Assembly: GCF_902806685.2 (NCBI RefSeq)
Contig: NC_048550.1
Span: forward strand, 9,467,383 to 9,531,382
Origin: Maniola hyperantus
Taxonomy: Eukaryota; Arthropoda; Insecta; Lepidoptera; Nymphalidae
Direction: 5' to 3'
DNA: 64,000 bases
Program-made: the position numbers and the translations under genes
The notes under the pieces: model-generated
Databases searched by the model: none
Seen by the model: only the letters and a program-made list of their open reading frames with translations
Told to the model about the DNA's origin: nothing
Shown: positions 37,755 through 49,700 of the stretch, piece by piece
Layout: each line of letters begins with the position of its first letter
Numbering within the stretch: position 1 is the stretch's first letter

Positions 37755-38045
37755 TGTGTGATAACCTAGAGGTTAGGACGTCCGCCTCCTAATCACGCAT
37801 CCCCGGGCACGCACCTCTTACTTTTCGGAGTTATGTGCGTTTTAATTAATTAAATATAATGGTGAACGGTGGTTCCTCATATCGTGAAGAAACCTGCATG
37901 CCTGAGAGTGCTCCATAATGTTTTCATAGGTGTTTACCAATCCGCACATGGCCAGCGTGGTAGACTATGGCCAAAACACATCTCACTCTGAGAGGAGACC
38001 CGTACTCTGTAGTGAGCCGGTGATGGGTTGATCGTGATGATGATG
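37755..38045 (+). repeat. SINE copy
   Basis: Contains a gene-like head (GTGATAACCTAGAGGTTAGG), CCGGGCACGCACCTCTTACT, ATCCGCACATGGCCAGCGTG and a GATGATGATGAGAGA tail. Same family as 5020-5242. Confidence 0.7.
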
Positions 38046-38867
38046 AGAGATAATGTTGGCTTATATTACTTATTTTCTGTGGTGAAGTCCTGTTTCCCAA
38101 CATTTTATGATCGTCGAGTGCAAAATGTAGGCTTGGATTAGGACGCGTCTGAAGCCACGAGCACTATATAATGATAGAAACGTGGACCCTCTCAAGCTTC
38201 GTACCAGTCGTGGAAGTTAACTTATAAAAAATAGATTGCTTAAGTAGATACAATTGATTACTTCTGGTTTGAAATCTATATACATGCAGGCAATTAGGTG
38301 TCTATATCCATAGCATTATTAACATGGAGCCATGGAACGTGGTCATTTCAAACTACTTATGTACCTAGGCAGGCATCAATCGATTTTATAGCCCGTTGGC
38401 ACGAACGATCGAAAATGTTCCTTATCAAATATTTACCGGTTACCTGCCCGCCCTACTGACACCACTCATTGTATCGAATATTCTCCGTCACAACAAAAAT
38501 GAACTTTGACCTGAACCTCGCCTTAAATATGAATTAACGCACCTTTTCAGAATACGTATCTAATACAAATGATGGTAGAACTACCACAAGTAATTAGCTT
38601 TTAAGGGTGTGTTTGTGATGCTTTGCAAATATGTTAAAAATATGACAGTTTTTCGGTATCTTTTGTGGTTAAAATATACGAAATTATATGAAACCACAGA
38701 TTGCTAACCATAGATTGGTCCTTTATCTCCAAAGTTGGGTAGTTTTTGATGAAAATCATTATTTTTGATTCTATAAGAACGATTTGCATTGCCTCTTCAC
38801 ATAAAATTAACGATTTAGGGTCGAGTTTAGGTATTTTTCTCTGTTTACGTACTGATTTTATCTTCCA

Positions 38868-39105
38868 CTAGCTTATGCTCGCGACTTCGTCTGCATGGAC
38901 TACACAAATTTCAAACCCCTATTTCACCCCCTTAGGGGTTGAATTTTCAAAAATCCTTTCTTAGCGGATGCCTAAGTCATAATAGCTATCTGCATGCCAA
39001 ATTTCAGCCCGATCGGTCCAGTGGTTTGAGCTGTGCGTTGATAGATCAGTCAGTCAGTCAGTCAGTCAGTCAGTCACCTTTTCCTTTTATATATTTAGAT
39101 TAGCG
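38868..39105 (+). repeat. 'GACTACACAAATTTCAAACC..(CAGT)n' element
   Basis: Full copy: CTAGCTTATGCTCGCGACTT, CCCCTTAGGGGTTGAATTTT, GCATGCCAAATTTCAGCCCG, (CAGT)n, then CACCTTTTCCTTTTATATAT. Other copies: 27835, 47715, 48520-48962 (inverted pair) and 51638. Confidence 0.75.
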
Positions 39106-39669
39106 GATATAAGTATATGTATCTCAAAATGTGGGATAGATAGAATCAAAATTGTACAAATAGTATTAAATCAAAAATAAAATAAATCATCGTGTATAAA
39201 TTTTTCACGTATTTTGTGTAATAAAGGTTATTTTGATATTGGTTTGATTTCAAAATCATATTAGTGATCAATGACCATACAGTCAGCGCTCAGCAGGGGG
39301 TGGCAACTTTGTATGGGGCCACTGCAGACTTTTTTATGGAATCATTTAGAATGAAACAAAGAAATTCTTTGTCTCATTCTAGACTTCAAAGTCAGAGACA
39401 AAGTTTCAAACTATAAACAACTGGCAACTATCTACTCTATGGTACGTTTGTTTTTAGGTTGTTGGTTTAAATATGAAAGTTTTCTTTCCCAACAGTTGTG
39501 ATAAATTTGTATATTTTTAGTTGTATTTCATGTGGTTTAGTGTTTTTGCTTCTATTTTTCTCTCCCTGTTAGCTTGAAGAAACTCGCAGCAGTGTGATTG
39601 AGACTAGAGAAAAATAAGGACAGTGACTTATTGTTTGTGACTCTTTTCGTTTGTAAGATTAAATTTATC

Positions 39670-40560
39670 ATGTCTGATAAATATAGAAAGCGTGTTAAGT
39701 GCTGTGCATTGGCTTTCGACCCAACACTTACTATCCACTCTTTACCAAGAGCCGGAAAGGCATCTAATTATGCAAGGTAAATATTGTCGTGTCCCTTAAG
39801 TACCAGCTGTTCTTTTTGTCTACAAACCGGCTAAAGAAGTCAGAAACGCTGGTGTTTTTGATATTTTGGTTTATTATATAGTATTATTATAATGTTTCAG
39901 GCTTCGAATTTGGGCAGAATATTGTTTTGCCAATGTAACTGAGTAGGTGTTGAAAAGCTTGCACACCAGCAGTGTGCCTGGCTCACCAGCAGAAACATTG
40001 CAACAACATTCAATTTCAGTGGTATGTACCTAGTAACTATACATTTCTATTGCAATTTGTAAAAAATTCTCAGAAAAACATCAATTGTTCATTTTGCCTT
40101 ATTTTAGAACCTGTCCTAATGTGCCTATCTTGTCTCTGCCAGCAGACACATCACAGCAACATTTAATTCAAGTGGTACATAATATAGATTTCTATTGCAA
40201 TATGTACCTACTTAATACATTCTCAGTAGAGAAACCAATATATTGATTGTGTATTTTGCCTTATTCCAGGAACAGTCAGTGTGGCTTCCGCAACCCACTA
40301 GGTACCAAATGTGCCTATCTTATCTCGGCCACCAGATACATCACAGTGGTATGTAATAAGATACATCACAGTGGTATGTTATATAATGTTTCTATTGCAA
40401 TTTTTTATAAATCATCAGTTAAAAAAATGTAATAATTTTGTGTATTTTGCCTTATTTCAGGACCTGTCTGTGCTTCCACAAACCACTACCAAAATAATAT
40501 GCCTATATGCCTATCTTGGTTCTGTTCATTATTTTATTTATGATATATTGAATAAGTAGT
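39670..40560 (+). pseudogene. Broken THAP-like exon followed by tandem mini-exons
   Basis: An exon at 39670-39776 (MSDKYRKRVKCCALAFDP.. HSLPRAGKAS) ends at GCAAG|GTAAAT. It joins in frame to 39901 after a TTTCAG acceptor, giving RLRIWAEYCFANVTE then TAG at 39944-39946, about 50 aa in all. Length and pattern recall a THAP DNA-binding domain (Cys pair, LPR, Trp) with part of its zinc ligands missing. Downstream, three or four diverged copies of a 65-80 bp exon-like block (CCTGTC..TGTGCCTATCTTGTCTC..ACATCACAG..AGTG) repeat every 165-190 bp, each followed by GTATGT/GTACAT and preceded by TTTTGCCTTATT(T/C)(T/C)AG. This looks like the remains of a transposon gene or a new multi-exon gene. Family call is tentative. 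Confidence 0.35.
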
Positions 40561-40910
40561 TCTTGCTATGTAACATTCCCTAGTTTGAAAAACATTTCAG
40601 TATTAGATCTTTAATAATAATGAATCTGTTTAAAAGATAATAATTCTATTAAGATTTATTACTGTAATCCAACTTTGGTTTAACTTTAACCTGTTTTTGT
40701 AATTTCTTCATTATGTATGCTGTGGATTATGACATAGTTGTAATAAAACACTTTAAAAGTACATTTTTTTTACTTCATCTAATAGCTTAGAAAAAAAATA
40801 AGTAAAAACATAACTTAAATCTTTGTATGGTTTTCACAGTATAATATAAAAATTTATTTCTAAAAATTATAGCATTTTAAAAAGTTTTTACTTGTTTTAT
40901 TCCAGTTTTG

Positions 40911-41003
40911 TTATGGCCGCTTTCCAATCGCCATAAATAATAATCTTTAACTGTGTAATAAACTCCTCGGTTAAAGATTATTTGGCGATTGAAATGCGGG
41001 CCT
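40911..41003. repeat. Short inverted repeat
   Basis: CCAATCGCCATAAATAATAA.. ATCTTTAAC is mirrored by GTTAAAGATTATTTGGCGAT around a 20-base loop. Probably a small MITE remnant after the THAP-like locus. Confidence 0.5.
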
Positions 41004-43300
41004 AATATAGAAAAAAAAAAAAATACGGGGTTCGTAATTTCGCGCCAAAAGTTTAATTCTATGGAATCACTAATAGATGGCGTGACGGTGCATAGTCTGC
41101 ACTTTATTTGTATGTAGTTGGGCTTCTTCTCCTGGAGTAAATGTGTTCTGTGGCGCTCAGCCACATGATTAGAGTTACGCTCAGCCGCTCATTTTGCAAT
41201 ACACCCTTAACTGATCAACTGATCGTCTTGTTTAAAATCGGCTAGGCCGAAGACATCACTGGGTCGACTTCCTTCATTCAACTCACTTTCTCGGCCTTCG
41301 TTTTGCTACGCAGGTTTTCATTCAGGAGTCAGGACCTCATTCGCGAGCTTCTGGCTTCGCGCTTTATATAAACACTCTAGGGGTAGGACAGAAAAGACTG
41401 CGTGGAGTCGATATAAGATTATTTTCTGGGCTACTTAGTTATGCTACTCCTGCTACGAATGCATACTAAGTATGCGTTAAGAAACTAATTTTAAATGCTT
41501 TAAATTTTAAACTTCACAAGCGCTAGGATATTTTTTTTACTAAACGACATTTTATACTGATAGCCAGCTGCGGTTTAAGTCTTTTGTATGTACCTACAAT
41601 ACATATAATATATGTATGTAGGTACTATTATTTACGAGGTATTATTATTTACTTAGTAGGTAGGCCTTTAAAATTATTTGCAGATTTTTCCATCACATAC
41701 AACTATTTAGATGGCTTTTTCCTTATGGTTTTTCCACACCAAGCACTGTTTAAGGTATGAAGGCAAGCGGATATACTGAACAAAACTACTTCGTCAAGAC
41801 TACGCTTACGAGAACAATCTACCACGAGTATAATGCGTACACGCTATCCAACAAGTTGCAGTAACAAAAAATGTATTCATGTGTTCAATCATAGATAATT
41901 CGCTATTCGCTATTCGTACATGAAACGAACACCAAAATATCGAGACTTCGTCGACGAATAATAACATTTATTCTACCCAGTAATGCTGGTTTACCACTAT
42001 GATACCAAGTAAGTATAAAGCATTTTGATGAACCTATAGTGGTTTACACCTATGTCATCAAAACATATTTTATCATCAAAGCATTAATGATTATTAACTA
42101 CCTACTGGCTCATTTTCAGTGGTCGATGATTCGGTCGATACACAGCATGCGGGAACTAAGGCGGGAACAGTAATTAAGAAACGATGCATGACACGAATAA
42201 AGAAAATGGATTAGTACCGACCAATGGAATTCACTAGTTGATAGAAACTCGCACTTTGTCGATTATCGACAATGGGTTTCTCTATAGACCAGTGAAAATG
42301 AACAAAAAGCTGTAAACCAAGTCTGGGATATGTGATCCCAAAATAATTATATTCAAGCCTCTTAAAGTGTTTGCTATGAATTTTATATGCATAATTCATT
42401 TCAACTATCAGGACTTTCTAACAAGCTCTTATCTTGAGTTAAATCGTCAACCTAAGCAAAGATAATATATTAATTTGACCTAAGGTAGGTACTTAATATC
42501 AAGCCTGTCCATGACACAGCAACATATTTAATAAAAAACCTAAGTTACTTATCCTTTCATAGAGTCTCCGTTTCATGATTGGCTCTCCATGTACGAGTAA
42601 GAATGATTTGAAACTGTTTTATATCTAAAATCGGTTTGGGGTGAGTCTATTGTGTGCATGTCGTAGGAATGAGGTCACATTATTACAGAGTGAAGTAATC
42701 AACTTATTAGGAAAAGTAATACGGTGGACACAAAAGAGTCAGCAGGTTTTTAACAAATATAATATATTTCAAAAACTACGTATAAGAACTTATTATTATA
42801 ATATGTGTTATTATAAATATGTACCTACCTACTTATGACATCACATATATTTTATGTGGCACTGCTCAAAATAGTAACAAATATCAAAGATGTTATTATG
42901 GCTGATCAAAAAACAAAGATTCTCAAAAACATTCACGTACACCGTGAATGTTTTATACACCGATATCCTAAATTTATTAATTGAGAGAATTAATAATATA
43001 AGTAATATTACTGATCGTGTTTTGAAGATATTATATTGTGTTTAGTTAGAAATAAATATAAACTGATTTGAATTATGATGGTTTTTGGTAATTTCATTCG
43101 AGAGCAATTAGTTTCTGTTATTTCTTATTTAGGGATTCTTTGCTGCTTGAAACTGTTACATTTATGTTCAAGCCAATATTTTTTTTCATTTTAAGTTGTC
43201 CATCGTTGATTCATCATCAAGTTTTTCTTTAACGGCTGAAAATGACAAGGAATAATTAATATTCACTCACGAAATAAACATATTATTTATATAAATAAAG

Positions 43301-45861
43301 TTATTTAGCCTCGTGGGTACCTTTATTTAGTTGTAAATTTAGTATTCGATGATATAGTTCACTAAATTTTTTTTGACGCCTCATATTGGATGAAGTTTTT
43401 ACTACTAGAGTCGGTAATAAAATATAGTGTTCAAGGTTAGGTTCCTCCTTATCTTTTTTTCTTGATGAGTTCTTTTTCACCACTAAGCGAGGATATTTAA
43501 GGTGTGTCTTGCCTGTGGTATAACTACTGCCACTTGTAAAATCTTGAGTACTAGTATCTTGATTTGTAGGTTCGGGTTTAATTGTTTGTATAGGTTTACT
43601 TGGACTAGATGTACGATAGCAGCATGTTGGTGCCCTGGCAGTGGTGGACCGGGGTGCAGCATAGCTTGGTCCAGGAGAACAATCTTCTTGTCTAAACCGC
43701 CGGTCAGGTCGCGATTCTGGAAAGACTAGGCGTTCATAACTTTGGCGGTTTTTAAAAAAACTTCGATCATTTCTTCGTTTATCTGCGATGGTGGTATTGG
43801 CGGTGTTATGATCACTAGCAGCTATATCTTCGTTGCCTTGTCTATTTTTGTGACTAGCAACTATAATATCTCCAGTCTTACCGACTGGCCGACAGTTATT
43901 TTCATGGCGATGATTAAGCTTAACAATTCTGTAATGACGGCGTTTTCTCCGTTCTACGTGAGCTACTCTTTCCCTGAGTAAGCTGTCAATCAATTGTTGT
44001 AAGTCTGATCTTGTTCTATATCGATCTGGATGATGCACCCGTCGCGCAAGACGAGCATTAGGCCAGTGGGTACGGCAAACGTCTTCGTATATTATATCAC
44101 TTAGTACAGCTTCCCGAGATGGTGTTAATTTAATACCATCATCCCGCGGAGCAAACTCTCCCTGAGCTAAGTAATGAACTGTATCCATTAGTCTATAGTC
44201 CCTTACTGGATTGAGCTTGTGTCTTATTTTATGAACTCTCTCTGCAGCCATTTTTGAACCATCGTCTCTTTTACAAGGAACTGATGCACACTGTCGCTTA
44301 CCTCTCGCTGTAATTCCGTCATACAGTGTAAAATCACGACCGTATTGTTCAGAATTATGTTCTTTTTGAATAGTTGTAGCTTTACTAGCTGATAAAGGCG
44401 CTGGTTGTTGAGAATAACGTTGAAACGCAGATGTTTCGGGGATATGACTATATTCAATATAGCTACAGCCTGCCCTTCCATGGCTTGACGAAGCTCTCAT
44501 TTTATTTTCCTGTTCTTCTTCATCAGATGACGAAAATGGAAGATTAGGGTCAAGAGAACGAAATACCATTTCCTGTTTTAAAATTTTTCTTTCTAATTGT
44601 TCTATCCTTTTGTTTATGTGAGAAATATAAAGTGGTGAAGTTTTTTCATCGGAAGGTATTCCTGTTACAATAAGTGTTCCGATATCAACTTTTTTCAGAT
44701 TTGTTTTGCTGTTCTGAGTAAGTTTATCAACTTTAGGAAGACTCATATTTATTTGTGGTTCGGAGTAAATATAACATTTTCCTGCTGAAGGTTCTTTTGT
44801 ATCTTTGATGGAAATTTGAGAAGAGTTTTCAGTATTTGACCATTGTGAAAATTCCGTAGAACTTTCTACAAGTAAAGTACTTGTTGATGTCCTTTCGCCA
44901 ATAATTTCGCTCTTTACCCGACCTTTTAAAACATGGATAGTGCCACAAGGAGCTGAATTAATTGTATTTGATACATTTTCACTGAAATCTAAGAAAATTA
45001 GAGAGGAAATCAATTCTAAAATTATATTTGAATATATTATATTCATTGAAATAGGTATATCTATAGGTATGCTTACGTGTTATAAATGATGAATGGTCTC
45101 CTATAGCAAGCCTTGAACCTGATCTCTCTGAACGCTGTAATTAAAATTTTTTGTTTGACCTTAATAATTTGAGTAAACTACTTAATAAAACAATCCTGAT
45201 TTACATAGGTAAATAACTAACATTTTTGGAATGAAATCTATTCTTTTCAGCTATATATAAAGTTTTAATTGCTGGTGTTCTTGGTTTTATTGAAACAAGT
45301 ACTTTTTTACCTGAGTTTTTTACATTTGAACCTTTTTGTACTATTTCTGAAAAATAAAACATCACACTTAAAAATTGAAAACCAATTAAAAATAGGAATG
45401 AACTAGATACTAGATATTTAAATTGATATCTAATAGCAATAAAATTGAGGCATTACAAATTTTTAAACCTGGGGTCAAAATAAACTTTACCTCTACTTTA
45501 ATATCTATTTAAAAAAAACATAATATAAGTATAGAATTTTTTCATTATATTTGACGCTGGGCACCTATAGTACGCGACCTGGTCGAGGTGGCAATCGGGC
45601 TATGAGGCGGAGGGATGCCCCGCACACCCGCAAGTCCACGTAACCCACGCTATGCCGCGCCGGGTTACCGCGGGGGCTGTAAGGGTGTGCGGGGCGTCCT
45701 CACCCGGATTGTCAGCTCGACCTGTCGCGTACTATACCTAAAAATAGTTTTTTAGGACGGTTTGATTTTTCAACAAGAGAGTCGTAGTTGACTTCTCGTA
45801 TTAATTTCTCTTCTTGAATGGATATTATTTTCGTCTTAGACGAAGACTGTTTATTTTCCAT
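43301..45861 (-). CDS. Unrecognised basic, disordered protein (664 aa)
   Basis: Four minus-strand exons with matching phases: 45861-45738 (ATG at 45859-45861), 45346-45222, 45134-45077 and 44988-43301 (TAA). The product is Ser/Arg/Lys-rich and mostly looks disordered, with an acidic patch (SSSDEEEQE) preceded by a possible coiled coil (INKRIEQLERKILKQEM). A more ordered stretch follows (VRDYRLMDTVHYLAQGEFAP .. DLQQLIDSLLRERVAHVERR), and the tail is rich in basic and Pro residues. There is no signal peptide and no membrane segment. No family was recognised. The donor of exon 1 (TTTTTAG|GTATAGTACGCG) lies exactly on the end of a MITE. It is head-to-head with the plus-strand gene at 46793. Confidence 0.68.
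45566..45737. repeat. 'TATAGTACGCGAC' MITE copy 2, at a splice donor
   Basis: Termini CTATAGTACGCGACCTGGTC and CGACCTGTCGCGTACTATAC. In minus-strand reading the element starts at the first intron base after exon 1 of the 43.3-45.9 kb gene and supplies its GTATAG donor. Confidence 0.7.
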
Positions 45862-46792
45862 CACATTTTATTTTCTTCTTCCCGAGCATATTTATTTCCT
45901 GATATGTTTAAAATGTGATTAAAACAATAATTTGGATAAAAAGGAAAATTTTACATCATTATGCCATTTAGACAATGTAGGTATGATTTGAGATGTCCCA
46001 ATTCTTTCAAAGCGTTCCTTCTTCTTTCTCTCTGACTTTAAGAAATTAAAGTTTTATTTCTATTTTATCTACCTATATATCTTGATTTTCTTTTTGTACT
46101 CATAATTTTTTTTTCTTATTCTATACTAATATTAGACAGAGTAGGAATTTTGCGAGTTTGTACATTCGGAACTAATGCACCAAAAATTCTTTCCCCATTT
46201 TTGAAAGGTTATTACATTATTCCAGACCGACATAGATTATATACACGCGAGTGAAAATAGGTGGATAAGCTAGTTTTTTTAATAAAAGGAGAAACTAATT
46301 TACGATTTTGCATGTAAATCGTAACGAAAACCTAGGTTTTCTCAGATATCAATGGGCTTTCTGCATGTTTTTTAAATGAAGATATTCTCTGTCCACACGG
46401 GCAAAGCCGAGGCCGGTCAAAACATCATTTGATTCACTGTCTAGTCAATAATGGATAGAGCTCGTGAGAGTACTTCAGAGCATAGAAATATGAAGTACAA
46501 AATATTATATTATTGCAGAGAGAAATACCTATATGCTGTGCTGTCCATTCAGGAATCACAAGGACTTGTGAACAAAGATACATTTCTGATGATAATAAGA
46601 ACCTTATACTTTTTGAGGAAGGCATTTCAAAAATAGAAGATATTGAAAAAAAATTAATTATCTATCAAAATTGCTAAGCGTGACGTTTCAGTCATTTGTA
46701 CTTTTCTAAAAATTGTTAGCTAATTTTCTGGTGATAAAAAAGCGAGAGTTAGGGGAAAATTAGACGTATGGATGCTTGAGTTGCTGTAGAGG
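45862..46792. promoter_or_regulatory. Bidirectional promoter region
   Basis: 931 bases separate the start codons of two divergent genes. The region is AT-rich with no coding frame and no clear TATA box. The right part (46125-46275) resembles a degraded interspersed element. Confidence 0.4.
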
Positions 46793-49700
46793 ATGTCCGA
46801 ACAAGAAAAAAATAGTGGCGGAACCGCCCAGGTAGGCTCGGTTATAATGGTGGAGACGACGACCGGCAGTCGCCACAATAAGCCCTGCCGACCCAACGAG
46901 CTGCTCCACGACTCAGACTTACACCAAAAGTACTCAAAGGCACCCGTCATCCCTTGTAAGTAATCTCATCACTAGGTGGATTTACAACAGAAAAATGTTA
47001 CTGTACAAAAAAAATTGAAAATTCATTAGAGTGCAAGTAAAGCTAAATTAAATCATTGAGGTAGATTTCCAGTTTAAATATTATATTGTACCTATTTAGA
47101 CTAAAATCTGGCGCGTAGATAACTAGTTTTATTATTAAAAAACTATGAACTCTGCTAAGATTTGGATACAAGACCAATTAACTCACAAGTTGTAAGCCAA
47201 CAAGTAAAATGTTTCAATAATCACAAACGCGGAACTTTTTTTAATATAAAAGATACATCTTTCAACAGATTTTTAAATCCACCCTGCTGAATGTGTTTTT
47301 TTAAATTCATTGGATCGTTCTTGCATGTTTAGTAAGTACCTACTTACATAAATAAAATCAATTGCGTATAAATAATTTTGCCACCCGCAGCCGAAGAATT
47401 GAAACATGTAGCCGAAAATTCAGCTGGAACAGATAGCACAGGAATTGAGGAGCAAAAGGAGTGTGAACATGGTAATCAAGATACCTAATATGATTGCATA
47501 ATTAAATTACTTCTAGTGAAAGGAAACAATCAGTTTTATTTCAAATTATTTTTGTTTTTACAGCGATATCTTCTGCTAAGCACAAGCATAGCGTCGCAAA
47601 AAAATTATCATCTAGTACTAAGAAGCGGGAACCTTCCTCCGAATCGATCACATTAGCAACGTTAGAAGTTGTTAGAAAGGTAAAAAACATACCTATATCA
47701 GTTTCTAATTTCTACTAGCTTATTCCCGCGAATTCATCCGCGTGGACTACACACATTTCAAACCTCCATTTTACCCTCTTAGGGGTTGAATTTAAAAAAA
47801 TCCTTTTTTAGCGGATGCCTACGTTATAATAGCTATCTGCATGCCAAAATTCAGACCGATCCGTCCAGTAGTTTGAGCAGTGCGTTGATAGATCAGTCCG
47901 TCAGACAGTCAGTCAGTCACCTTTTTCTTTTATATATTTAGATAAGCGATTGTCCGCGATTTCGCTTGGCGAAAATTTAAACATCATTTTTATTTCCTAT
48001 TCCATGAGCATTCCAAAAATTCGGACTTCATGTATTCTTTATCTAAAGGGAATCTCGCATATTATAACGCGGTTGTGTTTCGACGCTTGAATTCTATCAA
48101 CGTTGGTGAGATGGTGAGGTATAAAATCTTATACTAGAGAAAATAATTAAAAATAATTACAAATTCCCAATTGCCTCCGATACAAATCAAATCCAGGGAG
48201 AGACCCCCTACTTAATGGATGACATCAGCGCTCATCACTGCGCTAGGGAGGTTGTTAAAAGCTTTATAAAAACAACAAAATATGTTCACGCGATGCGCGT
48301 GCTTTTGGTCAATTTAATAGATAAGATATGCACACTATCCTAAACGATAAATTGTAAAATTGTGACACATGGTATTTTAAATAGACGATTGTAACATGGT
48401 CTGAAATTGCGCTGGGATTTTTTTAAATTCTTTCGTCAGTGTTGATAGGATATGAAACACTAAAACAAAAGTTCTAAAATAAGTCATGACAATTTTTGAA
48501 TGTTAAATCTATATATACATATATATATAAAAGAATAGTTGTCTGAATGTTTGACTAACTGACTCATTGATCTATCAACGCACAGTTCAAACCACTGGAC
48601 GGACCAAGCTGAAAGGCATGCAGATAGCTATTATGGCATCCGGTAAGAAAGTAATTTTTAAAAATTCAGCAACTGAGGGGTCAAAGTAGGGGTTTGAAAT
48701 TTTTGCAGTCTACGCGGATGAAGTTGCGAGCATAAGCTAGTCTATATATATAAAAAGAAAAGGTGACTGACTGACTGACTGACTGACTGATCTATCAGCT
48801 CAAACTACTGGACGGATCGGGCTGAAATTTGGCATGCAGATAGCTATTATGACGTAGGCGTCCGCTAAGAAAGGATTTTAGAAAATTCAACTCCTAAGGG
48901 GGTGAAATAGGGGTTTGAAATTTGTGTAGTCCACGCGGACGAAGTCGCGAGCATAAGCTAGTATTAAATAAAACATTAGATGAAAAATTTATGATTGAAT
49001 GTAAAAATATCTTGTTACAGAAAGCCATACCAGATGTACAGTCCGATTCTATTGTTAAAGAAACGAAAACAGCAAAGAACACATCAAAGGAGGATGACAA
49101 CGACAGTATCTCGGATGAAATTAAAGAGTTGCAGACTCCAGAAGTGGGAAAGGAACATTCGGAATTGGTAAAGTAAAAATAGTCTCTTAAAGATCACACA
49201 ATAGATGATGATTAGATGTTGTAACTTGTTGGATGATTTAATGATCATCGTCCTCATCGTCGCGGCGGCGTCGTCTCAAATCGATAAACATATTATATAA
49301 CCCGTCGGAAATATCTGATAACCTGGTTCAATAGCATCATGCAACGTGCTTGCGTTGGCAACGGCTGGTACTGGCAACGGTACTGGTAGAACGTAGTGTT
49401 TATATACTCTTTGGGTACTGCCATAGGCGAAAACGGGCGAGCTGCAGGGAAGCGCGATGGGAAACGCATTCCAGCGAGGCGCTCAGATATTTCCGACGGG
49501 TTCAGTCCAGTTGAACAACCAAGAGAGTTCTCTTAAACGCATTTCTGCAAAGCACGGTCTTATGTACGAATTCGCATACACCACGATTTCGTGACACTTG
49601 TGGTCTGCAGCGGTGCGTCTTTAGTTAGAAAGACATTATACTTACCTTGAGACCTCATTGAATGTTTTTCATGTTGTTCATTGACCTTTGCAAGCCCCAA

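Larger units (their letters stand above)
29122..43300. other. 14 kb repeat-rich region without a sure gene
   Basis: Apart from the elements listed individually, no conserved coding exon was recognised. Any missing 5' exon of the large ankyrin gene would have to lie here on the minus strand and end in phase 1. Much of it is AT-rich unique-looking sequence. Confidence 0.45.

Noticed and set aside
39045..39080. CRISPR-like short direct repeats (CAGT)n
   Set aside because: A simple tetranucleotide run inside an interspersed element, with no spacers and a eukaryotic context.
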